Assembly: GCA_039921525.1 (NCBI GenBank)
Contig: JBDSBP010000091.1
Span: 1-46,002 of the forward strand
From: JADCRZ01 sp039921525
Lineage (GTDB): Bacteria > Bacteroidota > Bacteroidia > Chitinophagales > Chitinophagaceae
Length of the DNA: 46,002 bases
Direction of reading: 5' to 3'
Below, in pieces: positions 7,399 to 16,421 of this stretch. Within the stretch, counting starts at the first letter, position 1, and the number at the start of each line of letters is the position of its first letter. The notes below the pieces were generated by a model. The model was not told the DNA's origin and did not search any database. It saw only the letters and a program-made list of their open reading frames with translations. The translations under genes and the position numbers were made by a program.

Positions 7399-9270
7399 AT
7401 GAACGAAACTCTTTTATCCTATTGGTGGGTACTACCCATCATTCTTATCATTATTTTATATAAGTTTATTCTCCGCATATTTTTTGGAATGGTGATCGTT
7501 CCGGACGACAGGATAGGCCTGGTTATTAAGCATTTTGTGCTCATTGGTGGAAATAAAGAAATGAAAGATAACCGGATTATCGCAACTAACGGTGAAGCAG
7601 GTATGCAGGCACAGAGCCTTGCGCCCGGGCTTTATTGGGGATTCTGGATATGGCAATACAAAATAAAGATGGAATCGTTCACCATAGTTCCGGAAGGACA
7701 GATGGGTCTGATCAAGGCAAGGGACGGAGCTCCGCTGAATCTCGGCCGCATACTCGCTTTGCCTGTTGAAAGTGATAAGTTCCAGGACGCGGCTAAATTT
7801 CTTACCAATATGGGTCAGAAGGGGCCGCAGGCTGCTTTCCTTACACCGGGTAGTTATCGTATCAACACATTTCTTTTTGAAATTCAGTTTTATCCGCTTA
7901 CATCAATAGAAAAAGACCAGGTAGGCATCGTTACCACGCTCGATGGAGAACCGCTGGATAACGAGCAGATTGCCGGAAGGTCGATCCCCGACCACAAAAA
8001 TTACCAGGATCCGGTGAAATTTCTTACGTTCGGCGGACAGAAAGGACGGCAGGAAGATTGTATCCTGGCGGGAGCTTATTATTTGAATCCGTGGTTTGCC
8101 ACAGTGCAACAGGTGAATATGGTGTATATCCCGATTGGTAATGTAGGAGTGGTTAACTCATTCGTAGGCGAACAGGGCAAGGATACCAGCGGTATCGAAT
8201 TTGAACATGGAAACATTGTTCGAAAGGGCCAGCGCGGCGTATGGAACGTTCCTTTGGATCCGGGAAAATATGCCATCAACACGTACACCCATACCGTTGA
8301 GATCGTACCCACCACCAACCTAGTACTTAATTGGGCCGACCAACGTAGCGAATCGCACCAACTGGATAAAAACTTAAGCACCATTACCGTTCGCTCATCA
8401 GATGGTTTCACCTTTAATCTTGATGTATCGCAAATTATTCATGTTCCCAGCACCGAAGCACCCAAAGTGATAGCGCGGTTCGGTAGTATGACCAATCTGG
8501 TTTCACAGGTGCTGGAACCCACCATCGGCAATTACTTCCGGAACTCTGCACAAACCAGCGATGTTATAGACTTCCTCAAAAACCGCACGGCAAGACAAAT
8601 TGACGCCAAGGAACATATCAAAAAAACACTGGATGAATACAACGTAAAAGCAGTTGACACCCTTATTGGTGACATCACTCCTCCGCCGGAACTGATGAAA
8701 ACCCTTACCAACAGGAAGATCGCTGAACAGGAGACAATTACTTTTCAAACACAGAAATTAGCGGAAGATACCCGTAAACAATTTGAAAGCGCCAAGGCAC
8801 TGGCAGCCATGCAACCGGAAGTTGTTAAGTCTAACCAACAGGTGGAGATTAAAAAGAACCTGGCTGATGCAAAGATCGAAGAAGCCAAAGGTGATGGCGA
8901 ATCAAAAACCATTAATGCAAGAGCTGATGCTGAAGTAATAAAACTAACCGGCGATGCTGATGCAGGAAGGATCCGCGCCATCGGTACCGCCGAAGCGGAA
9001 GTCACCAAGATGAAGACGGAAGCCATGGGCACTACCGAGTATGCACAGGTGCAGATTGCACGATCATTGGCCGAGAATGGAATTAGCATCGTACCAAATA
9101 TACTGGTGAGCGGTGGTCAAGGGGAAGGAGGCATGGTGAGTGCACTAATTGGAAGTGAACTTTTCAAGGGTTTGAAAAAAGAACCGATAGAAGGTAAGGA
9201 TTCGGGAAAACCGGTTGTATTAACGAGTGATATGACTACCCTGCCGGATAAGGGTGTAGACAAGCCGTAG
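7399..9270 (+). CDS. SPFH/flotillin-like membrane protein, 623 aa
   Basis: An N-terminal membrane anchor (residues 10-32) is followed by a long SPFH/band-7 region in which a short motif of the form VGxV...G is repeated (GQMGLIKARDGAPL, DQVGIVTTLDGEPL, GNVGVVNSFVGEQG). It is followed from about 440 to 560 by an Ala/Glu/Lys-rich coiled coil (EAKGDGESKTINARADAE, DAGRIRAIGTAEAEV). A Gly-rich stretch (GGQGEGG) and a short tail end the protein. Flotillin/YqiK-type proteins form oligomeric scaffolds in membrane microdomains. At 623 residues it is longer than YuaG-like flotillins (about 500). It has no NfeD-like partner next door, unlike many bacterial flotillin loci. Confidence 0.9.
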   Translation: MNETLLSYWWVLPIILIIILYKFILRIFFGMVIVPDDRIGLVIKHFVLIGGNKEMKDNRIIATNGEAGMQAQSLAPGLYWGFWIWQYKIKMESFTIVPEGQMGLIKARDGAPLNLGRILALPVESDKFQDAAKFLTNMGQKGPQAAFLTPGSYRINTFLFEIQFYPLTSIEKDQVGIVTTLDGEPLDNEQIAGRSIPDHKNYQDPVKFLTFGGQKGRQEDCILAGAYYLNPWFATVQQVNMVYIPIGNVGVVNSFVGEQGKDTSGIEFEHGNIVRKGQRGVWNVPLDPGKYAINTYTHTVEIVPTTNLVLNWADQRSESHQLDKNLSTITVRSSDGFTFNLDVSQIIHVPSTEAPKVIARFGSMTNLVSQVLEPTIGNYFRNSAQTSDVIDFLKNRTARQIDAKEHIKKTLDEYNVKAVDTLIGDITPPPELMKTLTNRKIAEQETITFQTQKLAEDTRKQFESAKALAAMQPEVVKSNQQVEIKKNLADAKIEEAKGDGESKTINARADAEVIKLTGDADAGRIRAIGTAEAEVTKMKTEAMGTTEYAQVQIARSLAENGISIVPNILVSGGQGEGGMVSALIGSELFKGLKKEPIEGKDSGKPVVLTSDMTTLPDKGVDKP

Positions 9271-9350
9271 ATAAGAGCAAAACCTGATTGCAGCTGTTCC
9301 AGAGTGGTTTCTGAAATATTATTCAGCTAAAGTTAAAAATACTTACCTTC

Positions 9351-10355
9351 TTATTTAGATTCCCATGGATTCCAGTCATCCGTTCCTTTTAAAACATTTT
9401 TAATGGTATAAGATTTCATTTCATTTTGCCTCAACGGCTTCGACCAGGCGATGCAGTTTTTTATGGATGATCCCCGGCCAGTATTACCGTACTCAGCATA
9501 ATAAGCCGTCTTCTCTTTATCTGGAAACATAACATCGCCCTTCCAGGGATTCCAACCTTCCAGGAGAATATGATTGCCTAATTCACAATGAATGTATACC
9601 GTTTTGGCGTAAGGTCTCCACGGCCGGCCCAGGTACATTTTTTTTACTGAACTATCAGCAATCAGTTTACAATTAAAAAGTACAAAGCCAAATTGCTGCG
9701 GCGGCGTAGTGGCGGCAGCTGTAACGTATGAATCCATGAGGCTCCTGATAGTACAGTTTTGAAAAACAACTGTGGCTTCTCCGAAAATAAAATCGGTGGT
9801 TCCTTCAATATAACTGTCCTGATAGTATTGCCTGCTGGTGGCAATGGCAACATAAAGTGTATCCTGGTTTCCTAACAACCGGCAATTTTTTATTGTAACA
9901 TGATCCGCTTCTACAGGTAAGGCCACAGCCTGGCCTACACGACCTGCCGTGTTTTGTATGGTGATGTTTTCAGCCACAAAATCATTGCCCTGCACCAAAA
10001 CGGTGTAAGTAGTGGAGGTCATATACTTGTCCTAACCACTGGGATCTTTGCCGGGATAATCGTTACCCGTATAATCGTTATTGGTGATAATGGTTTTCTC
10101 GTTGCTTTCACCTGTTAATGAAATGTGTGTCTTCCAGGAAGGCACGATAAGTTTTTCATTATATACGCCATTCTTAATAAAGATTTTAAACTGCTTTTGC
10201 GAAAGATCCCGAACTGCATTCATTGCATCCTGGATAGTTTTGAAATTCCCACTCCCATCTTTTGCAACAGTAAAAGAAGTTGAAGGGAGGGTTGTTTGAG
10301 CATTTAATGTGAGAATGGCAAACACGGAATATATAATTAAAAAGCCTCGTTTCAT
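9351..10355 (-). pseudogene. Pectinesterase (CE8) with one premature TAG
   Basis: The frame starts at ATG 10355 with a signal peptide (IIYSVFAILTLNAQ) and the usual pectinesterase opening (FTVAKDGSGNFKTIQDA). It is interrupted at 10032-10034 by TAG in the context DPSG-stop-DKY, where relatives usually have Lys (AAG to TAG), and continues in the same frame to 9351. Downstream are the CE8 landmarks: GNQDTLY, DFIFG with the catalytic Asp, and LGRPWRPYAKTVY with the substrate Arg. The enzyme would demethylate pectin after export. An ATG 12 bases after the stop could allow reinitiation, but that product lacks the signal peptide. It is either a recent single-mutation pseudogene or a sequencing error. 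Confidence 0.88.
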
Positions 10356-10460
10356 TGCTGATTTTTAGAACGCTGAGGAGAATGGTTCTGATTGAAATAC
10401 AATGATATAAAATTTCGAAGCAGAAACCTGGAGTCATGCCAATCATAAACTGTCGGCTAT

Positions 10461-10573
10461 TTTGGCTATCAGCTATCAGCAGTCAGCTATCAGGAAAACA
10501 ATGCTAGAATTAGTTTCCTCCTGATAGCTGATAGGGGAAGGCTGATAGCCGATAGCTGAAGGCTGATAGCCAA
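10461..10573. repeat. GCTATCA/GCTGATA heptamer foldback array
   Basis: The left arm (10461-10495) holds four heptamers (GCTATCA, GCTATCA, GCAGTCA, GCTATCA). The right arm (10518-10573) is built from GCTGATA-type units in the complementary sense. The outer ends also match (TTTTGGCTATC and GATAGCCAAA; TATCAGGA and TCCTGATA), so the whole can fold into one long imperfect hairpin. It occupies the 363-base gap between the pectinesterase start and the next minus-strand gene; the rest of the gap (10574-10718) shows nothing convincing. Confidence 0.85.
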
Positions 10574-10718
10574 AGCGTCATTTTGAAGTTGACATAACAC
10601 CAGAGTTCAAGTCTCGACCATATCAAGGTGAAAGATTTGGATTTACAAAGAAGTAATGAATGATGACATCTGGCAGAGGCCCTTTCAGGGCCGTACTATC
10701 CCAGCCGGGACTTGACAT

Positions 10719-10958
10719 TTAAGCCTTCACCATCTCTAACGACTCAAAAAATTGCTCAATAAAATCCAGGTTGGTAAAACATTTGCTTTTAACTGGCTTG
10801 GTAGGATTCGATAAATAGAACGCCACATAAAAGGTATCATATAAATATATACTACACATGTAATTTTTAATTATAACAGTTCGGATGAACGTACCATATT
10901 GATCTATGAGGATCTTCTGATGATCAACAAATAAAAATTCAAAATCTTGCTTATTCAT
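10719..10958 (-). CDS. Small hypothetical protein, 79 aa
   Basis: Starts at ATG 10958 and is rich in aromatic and hydrophobic residues (DFEFLFVDHQKILIDQYG, YLYDTFYVAFYLS), with alternating patterns suggesting a small beta-rich fold and a C-terminal helix (DFIEQFFESLEMVKA). No transmembrane segment or signal peptide is seen and no family is recognised. It is plausible as a real gene because of its protein-like composition and AT-rich leader. Confidence 0.5.
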   Translation of the reverse strand: MNKQDFEFLFVDHQKILIDQYGTFIRTVIIKNYMCSIYLYDTFYVAFYLSNPTKPVKSKCFTNLDFIEQFFESLEMVKA

Positions 10959-11163
10959 GTAGATAGTATATTTTACTCTTCTAAAAACATTAATTTAACA
11001 TATTAATTATTCAATTACTCTGTAATTGTTGATTCATAATGTATTACCTCTAAATTTCAGTAGGGGTAAATTCTCAACTAACTTTTACAACTCATTTTTG
11101 CAAAAATCACAGAGCCGTTGTTTCTACATTTCTTATTATTTTTATATATTCCAAAAAAAACTA

Positions 11164-11466
11164 ATGCAAATAACCTTAAGTTTAATACAACCGAAATTTC
11201 CTTACAAAGGACTGGACGGCGCTGAAAGTTATCCCTCTATCCCTGGCGATAAAAAATTCCTTATAATTAGAGATCTGGATGAAGGATTTACGTTAACTGT
11301 TAAGTTTTTTTCAAAAGATGCGGCTAACCTGGAAGCTAACTATTCCATCAACTCAAACATCATGTTACCTCTAAAAAATAATTATAAAAAGTTCACCATA
11401 TCCCTTGACCGGGCCCCCACAAATAATCCCAATCATGCCGTTACGTTTGAGCTGGAATTTGAATAA
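11164..11466 (+). CDS. Hypothetical protein, about 100 aa
   Basis: The frame is open from 11026, but the segment before 11164 is low-complexity, and ATG 11164 follows a long A-run typical of Bacteroidota leaders, so it is taken as the start. The product (QITLSLIQPKFPYKGLDGAE, then KKFLIIRDLDEGFTLTVKFF) has alternating hydrophobic strands suggesting a small beta-sandwich. It has no signal peptide. A TTTTTGC sequence about 65 bases upstream resembles a -7 box. Function unknown. Confidence 0.5.
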   Translation: MQITLSLIQPKFPYKGLDGAESYPSIPGDKKFLIIRDLDEGFTLTVKFFSKDAANLEANYSINSNIMLPLKNNYKKFTISLDRAPTNNPNHAVTFELEFE

Positions 11467-11563
11467 AACCCGGTTGCGGAAATCATTCTTTTGTGAAAAA
11501 ATATAGGTCCGCACCATTAAGATATACTGCAGACCCACAAATTATTCGGATTGTACCCCTGGA

Positions 11564-12382
11564 TTATTTCCCGGTTTTTAACAGCGGTATTGATTTAGAA
11601 GCAATGCCATTTACATATAATGTTACCAGGCAAATTCCATCTGAAAAATATGAACCATCTAAAGAAACAGTAAGCGTATTATTGCCCGCAGTTAGCTTCC
11701 CTGCCCGATGCTTATAGATGGATCTCCCATTTAGGTCGGAAACACTAATACTGATATCATTCGTGGACGCCGTATTGAAGAAATTAATAGTAAATCTATC
11801 CGTAAAAGGATCCGGATACACTTTGCTTATTCCCATCTTATTCTTTTTTAGCATCAATATCATTCATCTTCAAAACATCTCCCATCGTTTTATTCGCCCT
11901 TACGGTCAATGGGCTGGCTTCTATAAAAGCCGCATCGGGTATTGGCTGCCGTGAAAATCCGGGACCTGACCAGTAGACCTGCATGAGTTGATCGCCCTTG
12001 TTTTCAAAGAAGGGGAAGGTTATGGGATACGAGCCGGGGGCCGCAACGTTTACGGTACCAGTAGCAGAAAGTGCCGGGTGCAGCCCATCATTATTAAGTG
12101 TGGCCTTTGAAGCCCCCGGTGCCCATTTCTGAATGCGTTTATTTGCCCTGTCGGCAAGACAAATATTGCCCGTTGCGTCTACAAAACATCGGGTGGATCA
12201 TTCAACTGATCCGCCGCTGGTCCGTTACCGTTACCTCCTGCTACTGAAATGCCAACAGCCAGGGAGCCCGCTGCTACAACCGATCGGGAACCATTGCGAA
12301 AGTTATTGCCGGGCAGTTCCGTGGAGCTGCCATACTGAACAAAAAGAAAAAGAAACGCAAAGAGTAAAGACATTTTTGTCAT
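11564..12382 (-). pseudogene. Shattered secreted NHL/PA14/T9SS protein
   Basis: From ATG 12382 a signal peptide (MSLLFAFLFLFVQYGSS) leads into an NHL-type opening (SVAGGNGNGPAADQLNDPPDV) and a TAG. One base out, the frame continues as VDATGNICLADRANKRIQKW, then a PA14-like tail (GSYPITFPFFENKGDQLMQV, SGPGFSRQPIPDAAF) ending in TAA near 11848. Returning to the first frame gives a T9SS type A sorting domain (KVYPDPFTDRFTINFF through the C-terminus). The two shifts fall in a T-run (12186-12190 region) and an A-run (about 11850), and most NHL repeats and the start of PA14 are missing. Relatives are surface-exported beta-propeller proteins. Homopolymer sequencing errors could explain the shifts but not the deletion. 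Confidence 0.8.
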
Positions 12383-12988
12383 AAGGCAAGAGTTGCTAAA
12401 TTATAAATGGATTTCAGTTGAAGAGGTTTTAGAAAATCCAACTTAAATTTTTAAGATTGTTTTTAAACCCGGCTACCAGTGCCAACCTAATTTTTAATTC
12501 AACATAAGCCCTACAGGTTAGAAGAACATCATTTAAAAGTTTCCATAAAAATGAAAGGGATAAAAGACATAATGTTTTATCTGACATATTCGATTTCGTA
12601 TGGATTTAATTAAAATGTTCGATTAAGTAAAAATCATGCACCTACTAAAAGCTAACGGGCGAATTAAAAAGCAGAAACTGTAAGTGCGTTTTGATAATTA
12701 GTGTTAAAGCTATTTAATAGCTTTTTATATTACAAAGATTTCCAAGTTTTATTTAGGTGAAACAGGTGCTGTTCCTCTTACTATCTTAATTGAAAATTTT
12801 GATACTTATATTTTAAGAAATAACTATATTCATATGCGCATGGCCTCATAAAAGAGGGCATTTTATTTTTTAGAGCGAAAGAGGTATACTCCTGGCTTCT
12901 ACGATAAACTCTGGCAAATATATCATCTTTAAGAGGGTGCCGTCAGCGCCTCCAGGTATCATTCGGATAATTAAACGAAAGACCAATT
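12383..12988. other. 606-base noncoding region upstream of GH106 gene
   Basis: AT-rich and without a convincing gene. It contains a 15-codon ORF (12636-12683) followed 22 bases later by a hairpin at 12706-12724, and a weaker GCCTC/GAGGGC hairpin with a T-rich tail around 12843-12872. The promoter and leader of the GH106 gene must be in its last part, but I cannot point to boxes. Confidence 0.4.
12706..12724. terminator. Candidate terminator hairpin
   Basis: AAAGCTAT and ATAGCTTT form an eight-pair stem with a TTA loop, followed by TTATATT on the plus strand. The nearest candidate transcript is the 15-codon ORF just upstream or an unannotated small RNA. The stem is AT-rich and the assignment is weak. 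Confidence 0.3.
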
Positions 12989-13018
12989 ATGATTACAAAC
13001 GATCTGGAAAAATTATAC

Positions 13019-16000
13019 ATGAAGCAGCACAGGAATAAATTATTTCTATTATTAATATTCCTATTTTGTTTTACAGGCAGCCGCTCGCAAATACGTAACA
13101 ACGACACCCTGCTGTCCCATTTTGCATCGCCGCCTAATTCCGCAAAACCCCGTGTATGGTGGCATTGGATGAATGGCAACATAACCACGCAGGGAATCCG
13201 GAAAGATCTCGAATGGATGAATCGGGTAGGCATTGGCGGTATGCAGAATTTCGATGCTGCCCTGGCAACACCCCAAATTGTGGAGAAACGATTAACCTAT
13301 ATGACACCTGAATGGAAAGATGCATTTTTGTTTACGACAAAACTCGCAGATTCTTTAAAACTGGAAATGGCGATTGCCGGTTCACCGGGGTGGAGCGAAA
13401 GTGGAGGTCCATGGGTACCCGCAAAAGATGGGATGAAGAAATTGGTTTGGAGTGAAATTTGCATGAAAGGAGGTCGGCCTTTTACGGGTACCTTACCAAA
13501 GCCTCCTACTACCACTGGTGTATTTCAAAATTTACCCTACGAGGAAGGAATTGGCTTATCCGGCCCGACTGCTGCTCCGCCGGAATATTATGAAGACATT
13601 ACAGTGATAGCATACAAGCTGCCTGAATCGGATATACCTTTAAATGAACTGAATCCAAAAATCACCTCCAGTTCAGGCAATTTTAACCTGGCTCAACTAA
13701 CCGATGGTAACCTTGCCAAAACAAATCTATTATCGTCTACTACTAACGGTGAGAATGCCTGGATACAATTTGAATTTGAGAAGCCACAAATAATAAAAGC
13801 TGTAACTATATTGGGTGGTGGAGATAAAGGACCTTTCGGTTTGTTCGGTGAGAAAACCGATACACGCAGTTTGGAAGTAAGTGATGAAGGCCGGCAATTT
13901 AAAAGAGTAAGCTTTCTTCCAGCCGGAAATGTTCTGCAACAAACTATAGCCATTCCGCCAACCATCGCCAAATTTTACCGGATCACTTTTAAAAATCCAC
14001 CGGCTCCTTTCAGTTTTGGTGCCATGCTAGGAGCGGGTAGCGAACCTCCTAAACCGCCTGCAGGTACCGATATAGCAGAGATTGTTCTTTACAGCAATAC
14101 ACGAATAAACCGGTTTGAAGAAAAAGCCGCTTTCGCTGCCGCGACTGACATCCATGCACATGCGACGCCCACTACTCCAGATATTATCGCTATAAACGAC
14201 ATAATTGATTTGTCGGGCAAAATGAATACCGATGGTTCCTTAAACTGGAGAGCTCCTGCGGGAACGTGGAATATCGTACGCTTCGGGTATTCTTTAACCG
14301 GCAAACAAAATCACCCTGCCTCACCTGAAGCAACCGGTTTGGAAGTTGATAAATTAAATCCCGTTGCCGTAAAAGCCTACTTCGAAAATTACCTGGACCA
14401 ATATAAAAATGCCACAGGTGGTTTGATGGGAAGCAAAGGGGGCCTTCAATATATGGTTACCGATAGCTGGGAAGCGGGCGTGCAAAACTGGACTAACAAT
14501 ATGATGGCTGAATTTTTCAAACGTCGAGGGTATAGTATGCTCACCTGGATGCCTGTGCTTACAGGGCACATCATAAAAAGTGCAAAGGCAAGTGAGCAAT
14601 TCTTATGGGACTATCGCAAAACGCTGAGTGAGTTGGTATCAGAATATCATTACGACCAACTGACCACTATTTTGCACCAGCGCGGAATGAAACGTTATTC
14701 AGAATCGCACGAAAGTGGCCGCGCTTTAATTGCCGACGGCATGGAAGTAAAACGCACGGCAGACATTCCCATGTCTGCCATGTGGACGCCAGGCACCATA
14801 GGCGGTGATGGAACCGGCTATAAAGCAGACATTCGCGAATCAGCTTCCGTGGCACATATTTACGGACAAAACCTGGTTGCTGCAGAATCACTAACGGCTC
14901 TCGGTAATGCATGGTCGTTTTCGCCCGAACGGTTGAAGCCAACCGCCGATATGGAAATGGCAAGCGGACTTAACCGCTTTGTTATCCATACTTCCGTACA
15001 TCAACCCTCCGACGAAAAAATTCCCGGTCTCGGCCTTGGTCCATTTGGTCAATGGTTTACCCGCCACGAAACATGGGCCGAACAGGCAAAAGCCTGGACC
15101 AGTTATCTAGCCCGCAGCTGCTTTATGTTACAACAGGGGAAATTTATAGCAGATGTTATTTATTTTTATGGGGAGGATAATAATATCACTTCTCTTTTTG
15201 GAAAAAAATTACCAAACATACCTGAAGGCTATAATTATGATTTTGTAAATGCCGATGCACTCATTCATTTGCTGTCTGTAAACGAGGGGCAGATTATTAC
15301 ACCTAGTGGTATGCGTTACCAATTGCTGGCCCTTGATTCCAACAGCATGCAGATGACATTAAAAGTTGCGCGGAAAATTAGCGCGCTGGTTAAGGCAGGT
15401 GCAATTATAGTCGGTCCCAAACCAACCGGAACACCCGGTTTAAGCGATGATACCGCCACATTTAATACCATTATAAAAGAATTATGGGGAAATGAGAATA
15501 CTAATATAAAAACAGTTGGTAAAGGAAAAGTATTTCAAGGGCAAAATATTCAGCAGGTATTAACGGCTTTGAAGATAACGCCGGATTTTGAATACACCAA
15601 ATCCCAAGCTAATACCCAATTGTTATATGTGCATCGAAAATTGCCTTCGCAGGAATTCTATTGGATCAACAACCGCAACGATCATGTTGAAAACCTGGAC
15701 CTTACTTTCCGGGTTAGCGGCAAGTCGGTTGAAATATGGCATCCTGAAACAGGATTAACAGAACCGGCTTCTTATTCGTTTGCCGATGGCCGCACAAAGA
15801 TACCCTTGTATCTGGCTCCCTTTGATGCTGTATTTGTAGTATTCAGGGGAAATACTACTGTCGCTACCCACATTATTCCACAACCAAAAGAAACGGAGTT
15901 GACAACTGTTGAAGGTAGCTGGAATATTAGTTTTCAAAAAGACCGCGGGGCACCTGCGGAAACCTCTTTAGATAAACTTACTTCCTGGACTAACAATGCA

Positions 16001-16384
16001 GATATAAATATTAAGTATTTTTCAGGAACAGCTACTTATTCAAAATCAATTATTGCTACCGACAGCTGGTTTAAAAAAGATTCGCAGCTATGGCTAGACC
16101 TGGGGGATGTAAAAAATATCGCGGAGGTTTTTATCAATGGCAAGTCATTAGGTATCGCCTGGAAAAAACCATTCAGGATAGATGTAACAAATGCATTAAA
16201 GGCTGGTGAAAATACACTGGTGGTAAAGGTTACCAATCTTTGGGTAAACAGGCTGATAGGGGATCAACAGGCAGGTATCGAAAAAAAGATTACCTATACA
16301 ACGATGCCTTTTTATAGAGCTGATTCTCCTTTGCTGCCCTCTGGGTTGATAGGCCCGGTGCGGATAATGGCAGCGACAAAATAA
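13019..16384 (+). CDS. GH106-type alpha-L-rhamnosidase, secreted, about 1121 aa
   Basis: A large exported glycoside hydrolase. From ATG 13019 it begins with a signal peptide (KLFLLLIFLFCFTGSRSQ); the in-frame ATG at 12989 would add ten polar residues. The region after the signal has the GH106 hallmark (RVWWHWMNGNITTQGIRKDL, EWMNRVGIGGMQNFD), and the body contains a galactose-binding-like insert and the (beta/alpha)8 catalytic region (VTDSWEAGVQNWT, RYSESHESGR, AAESLTALGN). The C-terminus is a beta-sandwich (LWLDLGDVKNIAEVFINGKS). Family knowledge: these enzymes release L-rhamnose from rhamnogalacturonan or rhamnolipid-like glycans. The next gene, an isomerase-like lipoprotein, starts 37 bases downstream, so they probably form an operon. 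Confidence 0.88.
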   Translation: MKQHRNKLFLLLIFLFCFTGSRSQIRNNDTLLSHFASPPNSAKPRVWWHWMNGNITTQGIRKDLEWMNRVGIGGMQNFDAALATPQIVEKRLTYMTPEWKDAFLFTTKLADSLKLEMAIAGSPGWSESGGPWVPAKDGMKKLVWSEICMKGGRPFTGTLPKPPTTTGVFQNLPYEEGIGLSGPTAAPPEYYEDITVIAYKLPESDIPLNELNPKITSSSGNFNLAQLTDGNLAKTNLLSSTTNGENAWIQFEFEKPQIIKAVTILGGGDKGPFGLFGEKTDTRSLEVSDEGRQFKRVSFLPAGNVLQQTIAIPPTIAKFYRITFKNPPAPFSFGAMLGAGSEPPKPPAGTDIAEIVLYSNTRINRFEEKAAFAAATDIHAHATPTTPDIIAINDIIDLSGKMNTDGSLNWRAPAGTWNIVRFGYSLTGKQNHPASPEATGLEVDKLNPVAVKAYFENYLDQYKNATGGLMGSKGGLQYMVTDSWEAGVQNWTNNMMAEFFKRRGYSMLTWMPVLTGHIIKSAKASEQFLWDYRKTLSELVSEYHYDQLTTILHQRGMKRYSESHESGRALIADGMEVKRTADIPMSAMWTPGTIGGDGTGYKADIRESASVAHIYGQNLVAAESLTALGNAWSFSPERLKPTADMEMASGLNRFVIHTSVHQPSDEKIPGLGLGPFGQWFTRHETWAEQAKAWTSYLARSCFMLQQGKFIADVIYFYGEDNNITSLFGKKLPNIPEGYNYDFVNADALIHLLSVNEGQIITPSGMRYQLLALDSNSMQMTLKVARKISALVKAGAIIVGPKPTGTPGLSDDTATFNTIIKELWGNENTNIKTVGKGKVFQGQNIQQVLTALKITPDFEYTKSQANTQLLYVHRKLPSQEFYWINNRNDHVENLDLTFRVSGKSVEIWHPETGLTEPASYSFADGRTKIPLYLAPFDAVFVVFRGNTTVATHIIPQPKETELTTVEGSWNISFQKDRGAPAETSLDKLTSWTNNADINIKYFSGTATYSKSIIATDSWFKKDSQLWLDLGDVKNIAEVFINGKSLGIAWKKPFRIDVTNALKAGENTLVVKVTNLWVNRLIGDQQAGIEKKITYTTMPFYRADSPLLPSGLIGPVRIMAATK

Positions 16385-16421
16385 AATAGAGTCCTTACCT
16401 TCAACTATTAAACTATAAAAC

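Noticed and set aside
1271..10034. Reading the in-frame TAG codons in the TIR-NB-ARC and pectinesterase genes as a recoded amber codon
   Set aside because: TAG ends other genes in normal fashion in the window (SPFH protein at 9270, DUF1080 at 41011, the 108-aa protein at 45718), and the TIR-NB-ARC gene also has a frameshift, so ordinary decay or sequencing error is simpler.
11493..11717. Plus-strand 74-codon frame
   Set aside because: It is the complement of the T9SS sorting domain of the broken secreted protein.
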